A stretch of DNA of 48,068 bases from Actinomycetes bacterium. GTDB taxonomy: Bacteria > Actinomycetota > Actinomycetes > Mycobacteriales > Mycobacteriaceae. Within the stretch, counting starts at the first letter, position 1. Each line of letters opens with the position of its first letter. The translations under genes were made by a program, and so were the position numbers. The notes under the pieces are model-generated. The model ran no database searches, was not told where the DNA came from, and saw only the letters and a list, made by a program, of their open reading frames with translations. Location of the stretch: assembly GCA_023460175.1 (NCBI GenBank), contig JAEWRC010000023.1:1-48068 (forward strand), written 5' to 3'. Positions 23,972 to 32,251 of the stretch are shown here, in pieces.

Positions 23972-24317
23972 GACCAACGGAACCAAAGAGGCCCTGCTGC
24001 CGGCCGAGTTCGCCGACCTGGAGCGGTTCAGCGACTGGATCCTGGCCACCGAGCCGGAGCGCTACGCCAAGCGGCTGGCCTCCAGCATGGAGGAGATGCA
24101 GGAGCTCTATGACGCCGGGATGGCCCGCCTCGAGGAGGTCATGGTCTACCTCGATGCCCGTTTCCCGCTGCACGACATGCCAGATCAGGCCAAGCGCCTG
24201 ATGCACCTCATGCAGTCGGTGGTGATGGTCAGCTTCCCGGTGGAGGTCTGGAAGCAGCCGCGCGTGCTCGACAGCGGGGCGGCATGGGTCGAAATCATCC
24301 GGGAGCCGGTGGTTTAA
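23964..24317 (+). CDS. small protein of unknown function overlapping the Rieske oxygenase
   Basis: 117 residues, mostly helical by appearance, acidic N-terminal half (FADLERFSDWILATEPERYAKRL) and a hydrophobic C-terminal half (HLMQSVVMVSFPVEVW). I do not recognise a family and see no cofactor motif. It overlaps the oxygenase by 8 bases, so its translation is tied to it. The most economical idea is a small oxygenase partner or stabilising subunit, perhaps taking the place of the missing beta subunit; this is inference from position only. Confidence 0.75.
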   Translation: MSETNGTKEALLPAEFADLERFSDWILATEPERYAKRLASSMEEMQELYDAGMARLEEVMVYLDARFPLHDMPDQAKRLMHLMQSVVMVSFPVEVWKQPRVLDSGAAWVEIIREPVV

Positions 24318-24319
24318 GG

Positions 24320-25540
24320 GTGATCACCCTCAAAGCCGCAGGGTTGCTCGATGTCGATGCCGGGGAGATCATTCGCCCCGGCGTCGTCCATGTCGACGGC
24401 GATCGAATCGTCGGGATCGGTGGTCAGCCACAGGGGGAGCTGATCGATCTCGGCGATTCGATCCTGTTGCCGGGCCTGATGGACATGGAGGTCAACCTGC
24501 TGATGGGCGGCCGGGGTGAGAACCCCGGCCTGTCCCAGGTTCAGGACGACCCGCCCACCCGGGTGCTGCGCGCGGTCGGCAACGCACGGCGCACGTTGCG
24601 CGCCGGGTTCACCACGGTGCGCAACCTCGGACTGTTCGTCAAGACCGGCGGATACCTGCTCGACGTCGCACTCGGCAGGGCGATCGACGCCGGCATGATC
24701 GACGGACCGCGAGTTGTGCCGGCCGGGCACGCCATCACCCCGACCGGTGGGCACCTGGACCCGACGATGTTCGCGGCCTTCATGCCCGGCGTGCTGGAGC
24801 TGACCATCGAGGAGGGCATCGCCAACGGGGTCGACGAGATCCGCAAGGCCGTGCGCTACCAGATCAAGCACGGCGCCCAGCTGATCAAGGTCTGCTGTTC
24901 CGGCGGTGTCATGTCGCTGACCGGTGAGGCCGGCGCACAACACTATTCGGACGAGGAACTGCGCGTCATCGTCGACGAGGCGCACCGGCGCGGGCTGCGG
25001 GTGGCCGCGCACACACACGGCGCCGAGGCCGTCAAGCACGCCGTGGACTGCGGCATCGACTGCATCGAACACGGCTTCCTGATGGACGACGAGGCCATCC
25101 AGATGCTCGTCGACAACGACCGCTTCCTGGTGAGCACCCGACGACTGGCCGAGGCGATGGATGTCTCCAAGGCACCGAAGGTGCTGCAGGACAAGGCCGC
25201 CGAGATGTTCCCCAAGGCGCGCACGTCCATCAAGGCGGCCTACGAGGCCGGGGTGAAGATCGCCGTCGGCACCGATGCGCCAGCGATCCCGCACGGCAAG
25301 AACGCCGACGAACTGGTGACCCTGGTCGAGTGGGGGCTGCCCCCGGCCGCGGTGCTGCGCGCCGCCACCGTGGTGGCCGCCGACCTGATCAATGTCACCG
25401 ACCGCGGGCGACTGGCCGAGGGCCTGCTGGCCGACATCATCGCGGTGCCCGGCGATCCGCTGGCCGATATCGGCGTTACACGAGATGTGAATTTCGTAAT
25501 GAAGGGAGGTAAGGTCTTCCGCAATGACTCAGCCAACTGA
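24320..25540 (+). CDS. amidohydrolase superfamily protein with EVN in place of the HxH metal motif
   Basis: 406 residues of the imidazolonepropionase/prolidase-like branch. An N-terminal beta-sandwich precedes the barrel, and the C-terminal composite segment ends NFVMKGGKVFRN. The first barrel strand should read PGLIDxHxH but reads PGLMDMEVN (Glu57, Asn59), so both metal histidines are replaced. The other expected residues are present: Lys in LIKVCCSGG, His in VAAHTHG, His in CIEHG and Asp in VGTDAP. It may bind a single metal or act differently from its relatives. The GTG start lies 2 bases after the previous stop. It overlaps the SnoaL-like gene by 17 bases. Confidence 0.85.
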   Translation: MITLKAAGLLDVDAGEIIRPGVVHVDGDRIVGIGGQPQGELIDLGDSILLPGLMDMEVNLLMGGRGENPGLSQVQDDPPTRVLRAVGNARRTLRAGFTTVRNLGLFVKTGGYLLDVALGRAIDAGMIDGPRVVPAGHAITPTGGHLDPTMFAAFMPGVLELTIEEGIANGVDEIRKAVRYQIKHGAQLIKVCCSGGVMSLTGEAGAQHYSDEELRVIVDEAHRRGLRVAAHTHGAEAVKHAVDCGIDCIEHGFLMDDEAIQMLVDNDRFLVSTRRLAEAMDVSKAPKVLQDKAAEMFPKARTSIKAAYEAGVKIAVGTDAPAIPHGKNADELVTLVEWGLPPAAVLRAATVVAADLINVTDRGRLAEGLLADIIAVPGDPLADIGVTRDVNFVMKGGKVFRNDSAN

Positions 25541-25970
25541 CAAGCCGACCCGCACCGAGGATCTGATCGAGATCCAGCAGGTGCTCGCCAAGTACGCGGT
25601 CACCATCACCCAGGGCGACATCGATGGTCTCGTCAGCGTTTTCACCCCCGACGGCACCTACAGCGCCTTCGGGGAGACCTACACGCTGAACCGCTTCCCC
25701 GTCCTGGTCGACGCCGCGCCCAAGGGCCTGTTCATGACCGGCACCGCGCTGATCGACCTGGTCGAGGGCGCCGACACCGCCACTGGTACCCAGCCGCTGT
25801 GTTTCATCGAGCACTCCAAGCACGACATGCGCATCGGCTATTACCGCGACACCTACGTGCGCACCGCCGACGGTTGGCGGCTGCAGACGCGCGCCATGAC
25901 CTTCATCCGGCGCAGCGGTGACCACGACCACGGCCGCCCGCACGCGATCGGCAGGCCCGAGGCCGGATGA
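25524..25970 (+). CDS. SnoaL-like / NTF2-like fold protein
   Basis: A 148-residue cone-fold protein of the polyketide-cyclase/ketosteroid-isomerase superfamily: helix IEIQQVLAKYAVTITQGDIDGLVSVF, then TPDGTYSAFGE and a C-terminal beta strand RTADGWRLQTRAMTFIRR. Members isomerise, dehydrate or hydrolyse cyclic substrates, or act as small subunits. It is placed between an amidohydrolase and acyl-CoA dehydrogenases in the Rieske operon. GGGAGG precedes it, and its end overlaps the next gene by ATGA. Catalytic residues cannot be assigned. Confidence 0.82.
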   Translation: MTQPTDKPTRTEDLIEIQQVLAKYAVTITQGDIDGLVSVFTPDGTYSAFGETYTLNRFPVLVDAAPKGLFMTGTALIDLVEGADTATGTQPLCFIEHSKHDMRIGYYRDTYVRTADGWRLQTRAMTFIRRSGDHDHGRPHAIGRPEAG

Positions 25971-27091
25971 CCGAGCTGCACGAGCCCGCCGCGTTCCGGA
26001 CCGCGCTGCGCACCTGGCTCGACGAGAACGACCTGACTCCCCCGCCCGGCGAGGACTCGCTGGACGCCCACCAGGCTCAGCACCTGCGCGTGCTGAAGGC
26101 GCTGTGGGATGCCGGCTGGATGCGGTACGGCTGGCCGGAATCCACCGGGGGCCTGGGCGGTCCGGACATCCTGCGCGCCATCGTCGGCGAGGAGATCGTC
26201 GGGCGGCGCCTGGACCACCCCGGGCCGTACTCGATGCTCGAGGTCCTGACGCCCACCATGATCGACTACGCCCGCCCCGAGCTGGCCGCCGAGATGGTGC
26301 CGAAGCTGTTGTCGGGCCAGGAATCCTGGTGCCAGGGCTTCTCGGAGCCCGGCGCGGGCAGCGATCTGGCGTCGCTGACCACGCGGGCCGAGCAGCGCGG
26401 CGACACCTGGGTGATCAACGGCCAGAAGGTGTGGACCAGCTTCGCGCAGTACGCCACCCGGTGCGTGCTGCTCACCCGCACGGGCGGCCCGGACACCCCG
26501 GCGCATCAGTCCATCACCGCGTTCTTCGTCGATCTCGACACTCCCGGCATCTCCGTGCGTCCGCTGCGGACCATGCACGACGTCGACGAGTTCTGCGAGG
26601 TGTACTTCGACGACGTGGTGGTCGACGAGAGCCGGATGCTGGGCAAGCCCGGCGACGGTTGGCAGCTGGCGATGGACCTGCTGCCCTACGAACGCTCGAC
26701 GTGCTTCTGGCAGCGCATCGCCTACCTGTACGCACGCTTCGACGCCCTGGTCGAGGACGTGAAAAGGCAGGGCCAGGCCATCGATGCGGAGATGGGCGAC
26801 GCCTACCTGGCGCTGCACACGCTGCGCTGCCGCTCGCGGGCCACCCAGCATCGCCTCGCCGAGGGCCAGAAGCTGGGGCCGGACACCTCGATCGACAAGG
26901 TGCTGTTGGCCGGCGCCGAACAGCAGCTCTTCGACACCGTCCGCAACCTGCTGCCCGGTGTCATCGAGCTCGACGACACCGAATGGCGGACCGAGTACCT
27001 GTATTCGCGGGCGGCCACCATCTACGGCGGCACCGGCGAGGTGCAGCGCAACATCATCGCGCGCCGGTTGCTGGATCTCGGGAAGGAGTGA
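25967..27091 (+). CDS. acyl-CoA dehydrogenase, long subunit of a pair
   Basis: 374 residues with the motifs FSEPGAGSDLASLTTR, NGQKVWTSFAQYATR and the C-terminal AATIYGGTGEVQRNIIARRLL. It is followed by a short acyl-CoA dehydrogenase that lacks much of the N-terminal domain. Such long/short pairs are known from the cholesterol side-chain enzymes (FadE28-FadE29 type), which form alpha2beta2 tetramers acting on bulky CoA thioesters. A heteromer with the 27094 product is therefore likely. ATGA overlap with the SnoaL-like gene. Confidence 0.93.
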   Translation: MTELHEPAAFRTALRTWLDENDLTPPPGEDSLDAHQAQHLRVLKALWDAGWMRYGWPESTGGLGGPDILRAIVGEEIVGRRLDHPGPYSMLEVLTPTMIDYARPELAAEMVPKLLSGQESWCQGFSEPGAGSDLASLTTRAEQRGDTWVINGQKVWTSFAQYATRCVLLTRTGGPDTPAHQSITAFFVDLDTPGISVRPLRTMHDVDEFCEVYFDDVVVDESRMLGKPGDGWQLAMDLLPYERSTCFWQRIAYLYARFDALVEDVKRQGQAIDAEMGDAYLALHTLRCRSRATQHRLAEGQKLGPDTSIDKVLLAGAEQQLFDTVRNLLPGVIELDDTEWRTEYLYSRAATIYGGTGEVQRNIIARRLLDLGKE

Positions 27092-27093
27092 TC

Positions 27094-27897
27094 GTGGACA
27101 AAGAGTCACTCGACATGCTCGAGGCGTCCCTGCGTAAGACCATGCTCGCCAAGTCCGGCCCGGCTCTCGACGCCGCGCTGACCGAGATGGGCTGGGCCGA
27201 GATGCTCTCCGAGGCCGCCGAGACGGCGGTGCCGCTGGTGTTCCGCCTGCTGGGCGAAACCGGTTCGCACGCCTCGGTTCTGGTCGACGTCGTACTCAAC
27301 GCCACGGGCAACGAGATCGGCGCGGACGTGGAGTTGCCGCTGCCGTATGCCGGCAACACCTGGGTGATCTGGGACCGCGGGGCCGGAGAAGCGGGCGCTA
27401 CTGCGACCCTGGGCGGGCTGCCGCTGCGCCGCGAGGAGGAGGGTTACCCGATCCGGGTCGCGGAGGCACGCCTGGCCGTGGGCTGGTGGCTGGTCGGTTC
27501 GGCTCGGGCGATGCTTGCCCTGGCCCGCCAGCACGCGCTGGACCGGGTGCAGTTCGGCAAGCCGATCGCATCGTTCCAGGCCGTGCGGCACCGGCTCGCC
27601 GAGACGCTGGTGGCCATCGAGGGCGCCGAGGCGACGCTGACGCTGCCCGGCACCGACAACCCCGACCTGACCGCGCTGCTGGCCAAGGCCGCCGCCGGGA
27701 AGGCGGCACTGATCGCCGCCAAGCACTGCCAGCAGGTCCTCGGCGGTATCGGCTTCACCGAGGAACACGACCTGCACGTGCACATCAAGCGCGCACTGGT
27801 GCTCGACGGGTTGCTCGGCAGCTCACGGGAACTCACCCGCAAGGCCGGCGCCGGTCTGCGTGCCCGCGGGTCGGTCCCCCGGCTGGCCCAGCTGTAA
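27094..27897 (+). CDS. acyl-CoA dehydrogenase-like protein, short subunit of a pair
   Basis: 267 residues, against about 380 for a full chain. The N-terminal helical domain is reduced, and the typical flavin motif M-S-E-P-G-x-G-S-D is absent. The C-terminal helical domain is clear: RQHALDRVQFGKPIASFQAVRH and QQVLGGIGFTEEHDLHVHIKRAL. This is what is expected of the non-canonical partner in a heteromeric dehydrogenase. The GTG at 27094 has AAGGAG 5 bases upstream and lies 2 bases after the previous stop. Last gene of the Rieske operon; a strong hairpin follows at 27920. Confidence 0.88.
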   Translation: MDKESLDMLEASLRKTMLAKSGPALDAALTEMGWAEMLSEAAETAVPLVFRLLGETGSHASVLVDVVLNATGNEIGADVELPLPYAGNTWVIWDRGAGEAGATATLGGLPLRREEEGYPIRVAEARLAVGWWLVGSARAMLALARQHALDRVQFGKPIASFQAVRHRLAETLVAIEGAEATLTLPGTDNPDLTALLAKAAAGKAALIAAKHCQQVLGGIGFTEEHDLHVHIKRALVLDGLLGSSRELTRKAGAGLRARGSVPRLAQL

Positions 27898-27919
27898 CTG
27901 TTCTTCCTGTTCGTCCGCG

Positions 27920-27975
27920 CGAGCGGCCACTGAGGTACGGAAATTCGCAAGTTTCTGTACACCAGTGGCCGCTCG
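27920..27975. terminator. long two-part hairpin between convergent genes, repeat-like copy 1
   Basis: Outer arms CGAGCGGCCACTG and CAGTGGCCGCTCG (13 base pairs) enclose a second stem, GTACGGAAA with TTTCTGTAC. It lies between the converging acyl-CoA dehydrogenase (plus) and luciferase-like (minus) genes, so it suits a bidirectional terminator. A related copy lies at 43027. Confidence 0.78.
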
Positions 27976-27999
27976 TCGCGTTTCAGCCGAACAGGCGTC

Positions 28000-29370
28000 T
28001 CAGCAGAACATGCCGCGGTACCCGTGGGCCGGGTGCCGCTCGGAGACATGCGGCTGGTCGGTGTCGAATATCTTCTGCCGCAACGTGCCCGGCCGATACT
28101 CCGTCTGCATCAGCCCCCTGTCCTGCAGCACCGGGACGACGTGCTCGAAGAACTCGTCGTAGCTCTCCGGCATCAGCATGTTCATCACCTGTACGCCGTC
28201 GGAGCCCGCGGCCTGGAACTCGAGCAGCCGCGCGGCAATGGTCTCCGGCGATCCGACGACCATCTGGGGCAGCGACATGGTGGTCAGGAAGTCACGGATG
28301 GTGGGCTTGCCGCCCGGCGGCCACGCGTTGATCAGGGACAAGAAGGCACCCCGGATACCCGGCATGGACTCGATGAGGTCCTCCAGCGGAGTGTCCTGGT
28401 CATGCCGGCCGAGGTCCATGCCGCTGAGACTGGCGAAGTAGGCGGCCTGCGCCTCCTGGGATCGCCACTGTTCCAACTCCATCCACTTCCGGTTGGCCTC
28501 TTCGTCGGTGGAGCCCACGACGAACATCAAGCCCTGCAGGAACAGGATGTCCTCGTCGCGGCGACCGTGCGAGCGGGCCTGGCTGCGCACGGTGTCGACC
28601 TGCTGGGCGATCGATTCTGGAGTGAAGGCGGACAGGAACATCACCTCGGCGTGCCGGCTCGCGAAGTCCAGACCGGCCGGCGATCCGCCCGCCTGCGCCA
28701 GCAGTGGCGTCCGCTGCGGCGAGGGCTCCATCAGGTTGTAGCCCTCGACCCGGTAGCGCTCACCGGCGTGGTTGATGTCGTGCACCTTCGTCGGGTCGGT
28801 GTAGATGCCCCGGCCCGGGTCGTCGACGACGGCACCGACGTCCCACGACCCTTCCCACAGCTTGTAGGCGACATCCACGTACTCGTGCGCCCACTCGTAA
28901 CGCTGGTCGTGCGACAAGCCACCGGGCACACCGAAATTGGCGAAAGCCCGTTCGTTGGCCGACGTCACGATGTTCCACCCCACGCGGCCGTTGCTGAGGT
29001 GATCGAGAGTCGAGACCTGCCGGGCAAACGAGAACGGGTGTTGTTGGATGACCGAACTCGTGTACATCAGGCCGATGTCGGTGGTCTCGCGCGCGAGCAC
29101 GGGCAGCAGCATCGTGCAGTCGCCGACCGGAACGTTCATCGCCTGTTCGAAGACGATGTCGCGCGAGCCGTCGTACTCGCCCTGCACCCCGAGCACGTCG
29201 GTGAAGAAGAATGCGTCGAACTTCGCGGCCTCGGCCTTCTGCGCGAGCTCGACCCACATGTCGAAGTTCTTGTACTCGCGGTTGCGCGCGCGGGGATGGC
29301 GCCAGCCGCCGTGAAAGTTGTGGCCGACGGAGTCCATCACCAACAGCGTGAAGATCATTCGTTTGGGCAC
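28000..29370 (-). CDS. luciferase-like flavin monooxygenase (NtaA/SnaA/DszA family)
   Basis: 456 residues. The start MIFTLLVMDSVGHNFHGGWR and the internal FSFARQVSTLDHLSNGRVGWNIVTS are hallmarks of the two-component FMNH2-dependent monooxygenases NtaA, SnaA, DszA and LadA. These take reduced flavin from a separate reductase and oxygenate N-, S- or C-centres. No obvious flavin reductase lies in the window. The nitroreductase-like protein at 35134 is the only flavin-binding candidate with a possible link. The GTG start has GGAGGA 6 to 7 bases upstream. Divergent from the TetR gene across a perfect family B operator. Confidence 0.92.
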   Translation of the reverse strand: MPKRMIFTLLVMDSVGHNFHGGWRHPRARNREYKNFDMWVELAQKAEAAKFDAFFFTDVLGVQGEYDGSRDIVFEQAMNVPVGDCTMLLPVLARETTDIGLMYTSSVIQQHPFSFARQVSTLDHLSNGRVGWNIVTSANERAFANFGVPGGLSHDQRYEWAHEYVDVAYKLWEGSWDVGAVVDDPGRGIYTDPTKVHDINHAGERYRVEGYNLMEPSPQRTPLLAQAGGSPAGLDFASRHAEVMFLSAFTPESIAQQVDTVRSQARSHGRRDEDILFLQGLMFVVGSTDEEANRKWMELEQWRSQEAQAAYFASLSGMDLGRHDQDTPLEDLIESMPGIRGAFLSLINAWPPGGKPTIRDFLTTMSLPQMVVGSPETIAARLLEFQAAGSDGVQVMNMLMPESYDEFFEHVVPVLQDRGLMQTEYRPGTLRQKIFDTDQPHVSERHPAHGYRGMFC

Positions 29371-29419
29371 CGGGCGTCCTCCGTGCGTTCCAGGTTGGGC
29401 CGCGTCGACCCGGGCATCT

Positions 29420-29437
29420 GCTATACATTCGTATAGC
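29420..29437. promoter_or_regulatory. family B operator, copy 1 (GCTATACATTCGTATAGC)
   Basis: Perfect inverted repeat GCTATAC-ATTC-GTATAGC between the luciferase-like gene (minus) and the TetR gene (plus). It is the best copy of the family and lies beside the likely regulator gene, which fits autoregulation. Confidence 0.8.
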
Positions 29438-29521
29438 AATGCGCACCGGGCCGTCAAGGGTGGCCGATGCGGTCCGGTTGACGTGTCAAGATGTAGGCGT
29501 TCTTCGACCGAGCGAGGAGAT

Positions 29522-30103
29522 ATGGCAGCTTCACCGCGGCGCGTGGGCGCCGAGACGTCCAAGACGCGGGACGCTTTGCTCGACCACGTGGAGCGCCTGC
29601 TGCTCGACACGGGGTACGCCAGCATCAGCTACCGCACGCTGGCCTCGGAGGCCGGCGTCACCCCCAGCCTGGTGCAGTACTACTTTCCGACGCTCGACGA
29701 CATCTTCCTCGCGGCGATTCGCCGCTACAGCGATCGCAATCTGGACTACCTGACCAAGACCCTGCAGGAAAACCCCGACGATCCGCTGCGCACGCTGTGG
29801 AGATACAACCAGCGCGAGGCCACCGGCGCGATGATGACCGAGTTCATGGCGCTGGGCAATCATCGGAAGACGATCCAGGCCGAGATCGCCAAGGTGACCA
29901 AGCGGATGCGCAAGGTCCAGGTCGACGCCCTGGTGGCGAAGTACGGCAAGGACGCGCGCCTCGGCGACCTCTCGCCGGCCGCGCTGCAATTGCTGATGTC
30001 GGGTATCCCGAAGTTCCTGAGCCTCGAGGAGGGCATCGGCGTCAAGACCGCACACCGCGAGGTCACCGCGGCCTTCGAGCGGTTCTTGGACTCCGTCGGC
30101 TGA
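29522..30103 (+). CDS. TetR family regulator, likely controller of the 28-43 kb regulon
   Basis: 193 residues. The helix-turn-helix covers about residues 30 to 60 (ISYRTLASEAGVTPSLVQYY, the classic TetR recognition helix ending in YYFPTLDDIF), followed by a helical effector domain with KVTKRMRKVQ. GAGGAG precedes ATG 29522. The only perfect family B palindrome lies in its own promoter, and the same pattern is at five more promoters from 30993 to 42989, so it is the natural candidate repressor for them. The ligand is unknown, probably a pathway intermediate, perhaps a CoA ester. Confidence 0.9.
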   Translation: MAASPRRVGAETSKTRDALLDHVERLLLDTGYASISYRTLASEAGVTPSLVQYYFPTLDDIFLAAIRRYSDRNLDYLTKTLQENPDDPLRTLWRYNQREATGAMMTEFMALGNHRKTIQAEIAKVTKRMRKVQVDALVAKYGKDARLGDLSPAALQLLMSGIPKFLSLEEGIGVKTAHREVTAAFERFLDSVG

Positions 30104-30109
30104 CCCGGC

Positions 30110-30964
30110 TCAGGTCAGCTGTTCCACCATCTCCGCGCACCGATCGAGGAACGGCAGGGTCGTGGCGGGATCGGTGCCGTCGCGGCGCCCACCGCCCAGC
30201 ACGGCGCGATTGAAGCCGAGTTCGCGATAGCCCTGCAGCACCTCCAGCGTGGGCTCGCCCCACACCATGATGGTCAGATCCAGCGTGGCCGGGTCGCGCC
30301 CCGCGTCGTGGGCGAGCTGCCGGAACCGGTCCAGCGCGGCAGGCACGTCCCCGAGCGCAGCGTCGCCGGGCAACCACCCATCGGCCCACTTCAGGCAGGA
30401 CTGCAGCGCCTTCGGGCCGGTGGCCGCGACCAGCAGCGGCGGCCGCGGTCGCTGCTGCGGCTTGGGGTAGGACCAGACGGGCTCGAAGTCGAAGAACTCA
30501 CCGCGATACGACGACTCGTCGTCGGTCCAGAGCACCTCGAGTGCGGCCACCATGTCCGCGAGCGCGCGGTAGCGCTGGGACCACGCGATGTTGCGCGTCG
30601 CCACTTCGAGCTCCGGCCGAACACCCACGCCCATCCCGAACAGCAGCCGCCCCCCGCTGAGGCGGTCCAACGTGGCGACTTGCTTTGCCAGCGTGAATAA
30701 TTCACGCTCCAGCGGCAGCGCCACCGCGGTGCCCAGCCGCAGCTTCTCGGTGGCCTGCGCGGCCATCATCAGCGAAACGAGCGGGTCCCACATCTGCTTC
30801 TGGGCCGCGAGCAGCCGGCGCGGCATCCCGGTGCCCGAGGCGACGGGGACCTGCGGGTGCTCCCCCACCCACAGCGACTCGAAGCCACGCGCCTCCAGTT
30901 CAGCGGCCAGGACATCCGGCGCAATGTCGTCGGGGGTGTTCAACGAGACGTAACCCAGGTCCAT
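30110..30964 (-). CDS. LLM-class F420-dependent-type oxidoreductase
   Basis: A 284-residue luciferase-like TIM-barrel protein of the F420-dependent class: LGYVSLNTPDDI, FESLWVGEHPQVP, KQVATLDRLSGGRLLFGMGVG and RPRPPLLVAATGPKALQ. In mycobacteria such proteins reduce or oxidise C=C, C=O or alcohol groups with F420. ATG 30964 has AAGGAG upstream. Its 3' end lies 6 bases from the TetR stop (convergent). The promoter is shared with the P450 at 31050 through the 30993 operator. The substrate cannot be told. Confidence 0.9.
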   Translation of the reverse strand: MDLGYVSLNTPDDIAPDVLAAELEARGFESLWVGEHPQVPVASGTGMPRRLLAAQKQMWDPLVSLMMAAQATEKLRLGTAVALPLERELFTLAKQVATLDRLSGGRLLFGMGVGVRPELEVATRNIAWSQRYRALADMVAALEVLWTDDESSYRGEFFDFEPVWSYPKPQQRPRPPLLVAATGPKALQSCLKWADGWLPGDAALGDVPAALDRFRQLAHDAGRDPATLDLTIMVWGEPTLEVLQGYRELGFNRAVLGGGRRDGTDPATTLPFLDRCAEMVEQLT

Positions 30965-30992
30965 CGCCGCTCCTTCTGTTCGATCACCACGT

Positions 30993-31010
30993 GCTGTACG
31001 ATCGTACTGC
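30993..31010. promoter_or_regulatory. family B operator, copy 2 (GCTGTACGATCGTACTGC)
   Basis: Inverted repeat GCTGTAC-GATC-GTACTGC with one arm mismatch pair, between the divergent F420-type oxidoreductase (minus) and P450 (plus). It lies 28 bases upstream of the former's ATG and 39 upstream of the latter's. Confidence 0.75.
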
Positions 31011-31049
31011 ATGCCAGGTCACGCACTGGCACAAAGGCTTAGGAGCACG

Positions 31050-32246
31050 ATGAACGCCGCGACCGACAGGCAGCTCACGTACGACCCCTACGACATCGAG
31101 ATCGACGTGGACCCCTACCCCACCTATCGGCGACTCCGGGACGAAGCTCCGGTGTACTACAACGAAAAGCTCGACTTCTGGGGTTTGAGCCGCTTCGACG
31201 ATGTCGAGACCGGATTGCGCGACACGGCGAACCTGAGCAACGCCAAGGGCGACATCCTGGAGGTGGTCAAGGCCGAACCCAATATGCCCGAGGGGGTCTT
31301 CATCAACGAGGACCCACCGCTGCACACCGTCCATCGGCTGCTGGTCTCACGCGCCTTCACGCCGAAGAAGATGCGGGCCATCGAGGAACAGGTGCGCGCG
31401 TTCTGCGCCGCCTGCCTGGACCCGCTGGTGGGCGGCGACCGTCTCGACTTCACCCTGGATCTCGGGGCCGAGATGCCCATGCGGGTCATCGGAATGCTGG
31501 TCGGCATGCCGGATTCGTTGCAGCGCAGCGTCCGGTCGATCGCCCACCGCAGGTTGCGCAACGAACCCGGTAAGCCGCTGAAGGTCAGCAAAGACAACTA
31601 CTTCAACGGCAACATGTTCGCCGAGTACGTCGAGTGGCGCGCCAAGAACCCGTCCGACGATCTGGTGACCGAACTGCTCAACGTCGAGTTCGAGGACGTC
31701 TCGGGCACCGTTCGTCGGCTCAGGTCCGAAGAGTTGCTGGTGTTCCTCGGGGTGGTCGCCAATGCGGGCACCGAGACCGTCGGGCGGCTGTTCGGTTGGC
31801 TGGGCAAGCTGTTGGGCGAACACCCCGATCAGCGCCGCGAACTGGTGGCCGACCCGGCGCTGATCGGCGGGGCGGTCGAGGAGGTGCTGCGGTTCGAGCC
31901 GCCCGTGCACAACATCGCGCGCTACGTCTCCAACGACATCGACTACCACGGCCAGACCATCCCGGCCGGCAGCGCGCTGCTGCTGATGGCGGGCGCGGCG
32001 AACCGCGACGAGCGCAAGTTCGACGACCCCGACCGGTTCGACATCCACCGCAACGCGAACCATCTGTCCTTCGGCCGGGGCACCCACTTCTGCCTCGGGG
32101 CGTCGCTGGCCCGGCTGGAAGGCCGGGTGGCCCTGGAGGAGATCCTGAAGCGCTGGCCGGATTGGACCGTCGATCAGGACAACGCGGTGCGGGCGCCGAC
32201 AGCCACGGTGCGCGGGTGGGACAGCATGCCCGTGCTCCTCGGCTGA
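31050..32246 (+). CDS. cytochrome P450
   Basis: 398 residues. The heme-Cys motif is FGRGTHFCLG (Cys348), the I-helix reads VANAGTETV and ExxR is EEVLR. It is strikingly similar to the P450 at 40199 over the whole length (shared EIDVDPYPTYRRLRDE-like start, GDILEVVKA, GVFINEDPPLHT, NPSDDLVTELLNVEF), so the two arose by duplication. AGGAG precedes ATG 31050. No ferredoxin follows; the ferredoxin at 39028 in the same regulon could serve it. Converges with the SDR at 32252 with almost no gap. Confidence 0.95.
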   Translation: MNAATDRQLTYDPYDIEIDVDPYPTYRRLRDEAPVYYNEKLDFWGLSRFDDVETGLRDTANLSNAKGDILEVVKAEPNMPEGVFINEDPPLHTVHRLLVSRAFTPKKMRAIEEQVRAFCAACLDPLVGGDRLDFTLDLGAEMPMRVIGMLVGMPDSLQRSVRSIAHRRLRNEPGKPLKVSKDNYFNGNMFAEYVEWRAKNPSDDLVTELLNVEFEDVSGTVRRLRSEELLVFLGVVANAGTETVGRLFGWLGKLLGEHPDQRRELVADPALIGGAVEEVLRFEPPVHNIARYVSNDIDYHGQTIPAGSALLLMAGAANRDERKFDDPDRFDIHRNANHLSFGRGTHFCLGASLARLEGRVALEEILKRWPDWTVDQDNAVRAPTATVRGWDSMPVLLG

Positions 32247-32251
32247 GGCCC

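Noticed and set aside
22574..24049. 491-codon minus-strand frame opposite the Rieske oxygenase
   Set aside because: No recognisable domain; the opposite strand encodes a clear Rieske oxygenase with all ligands.
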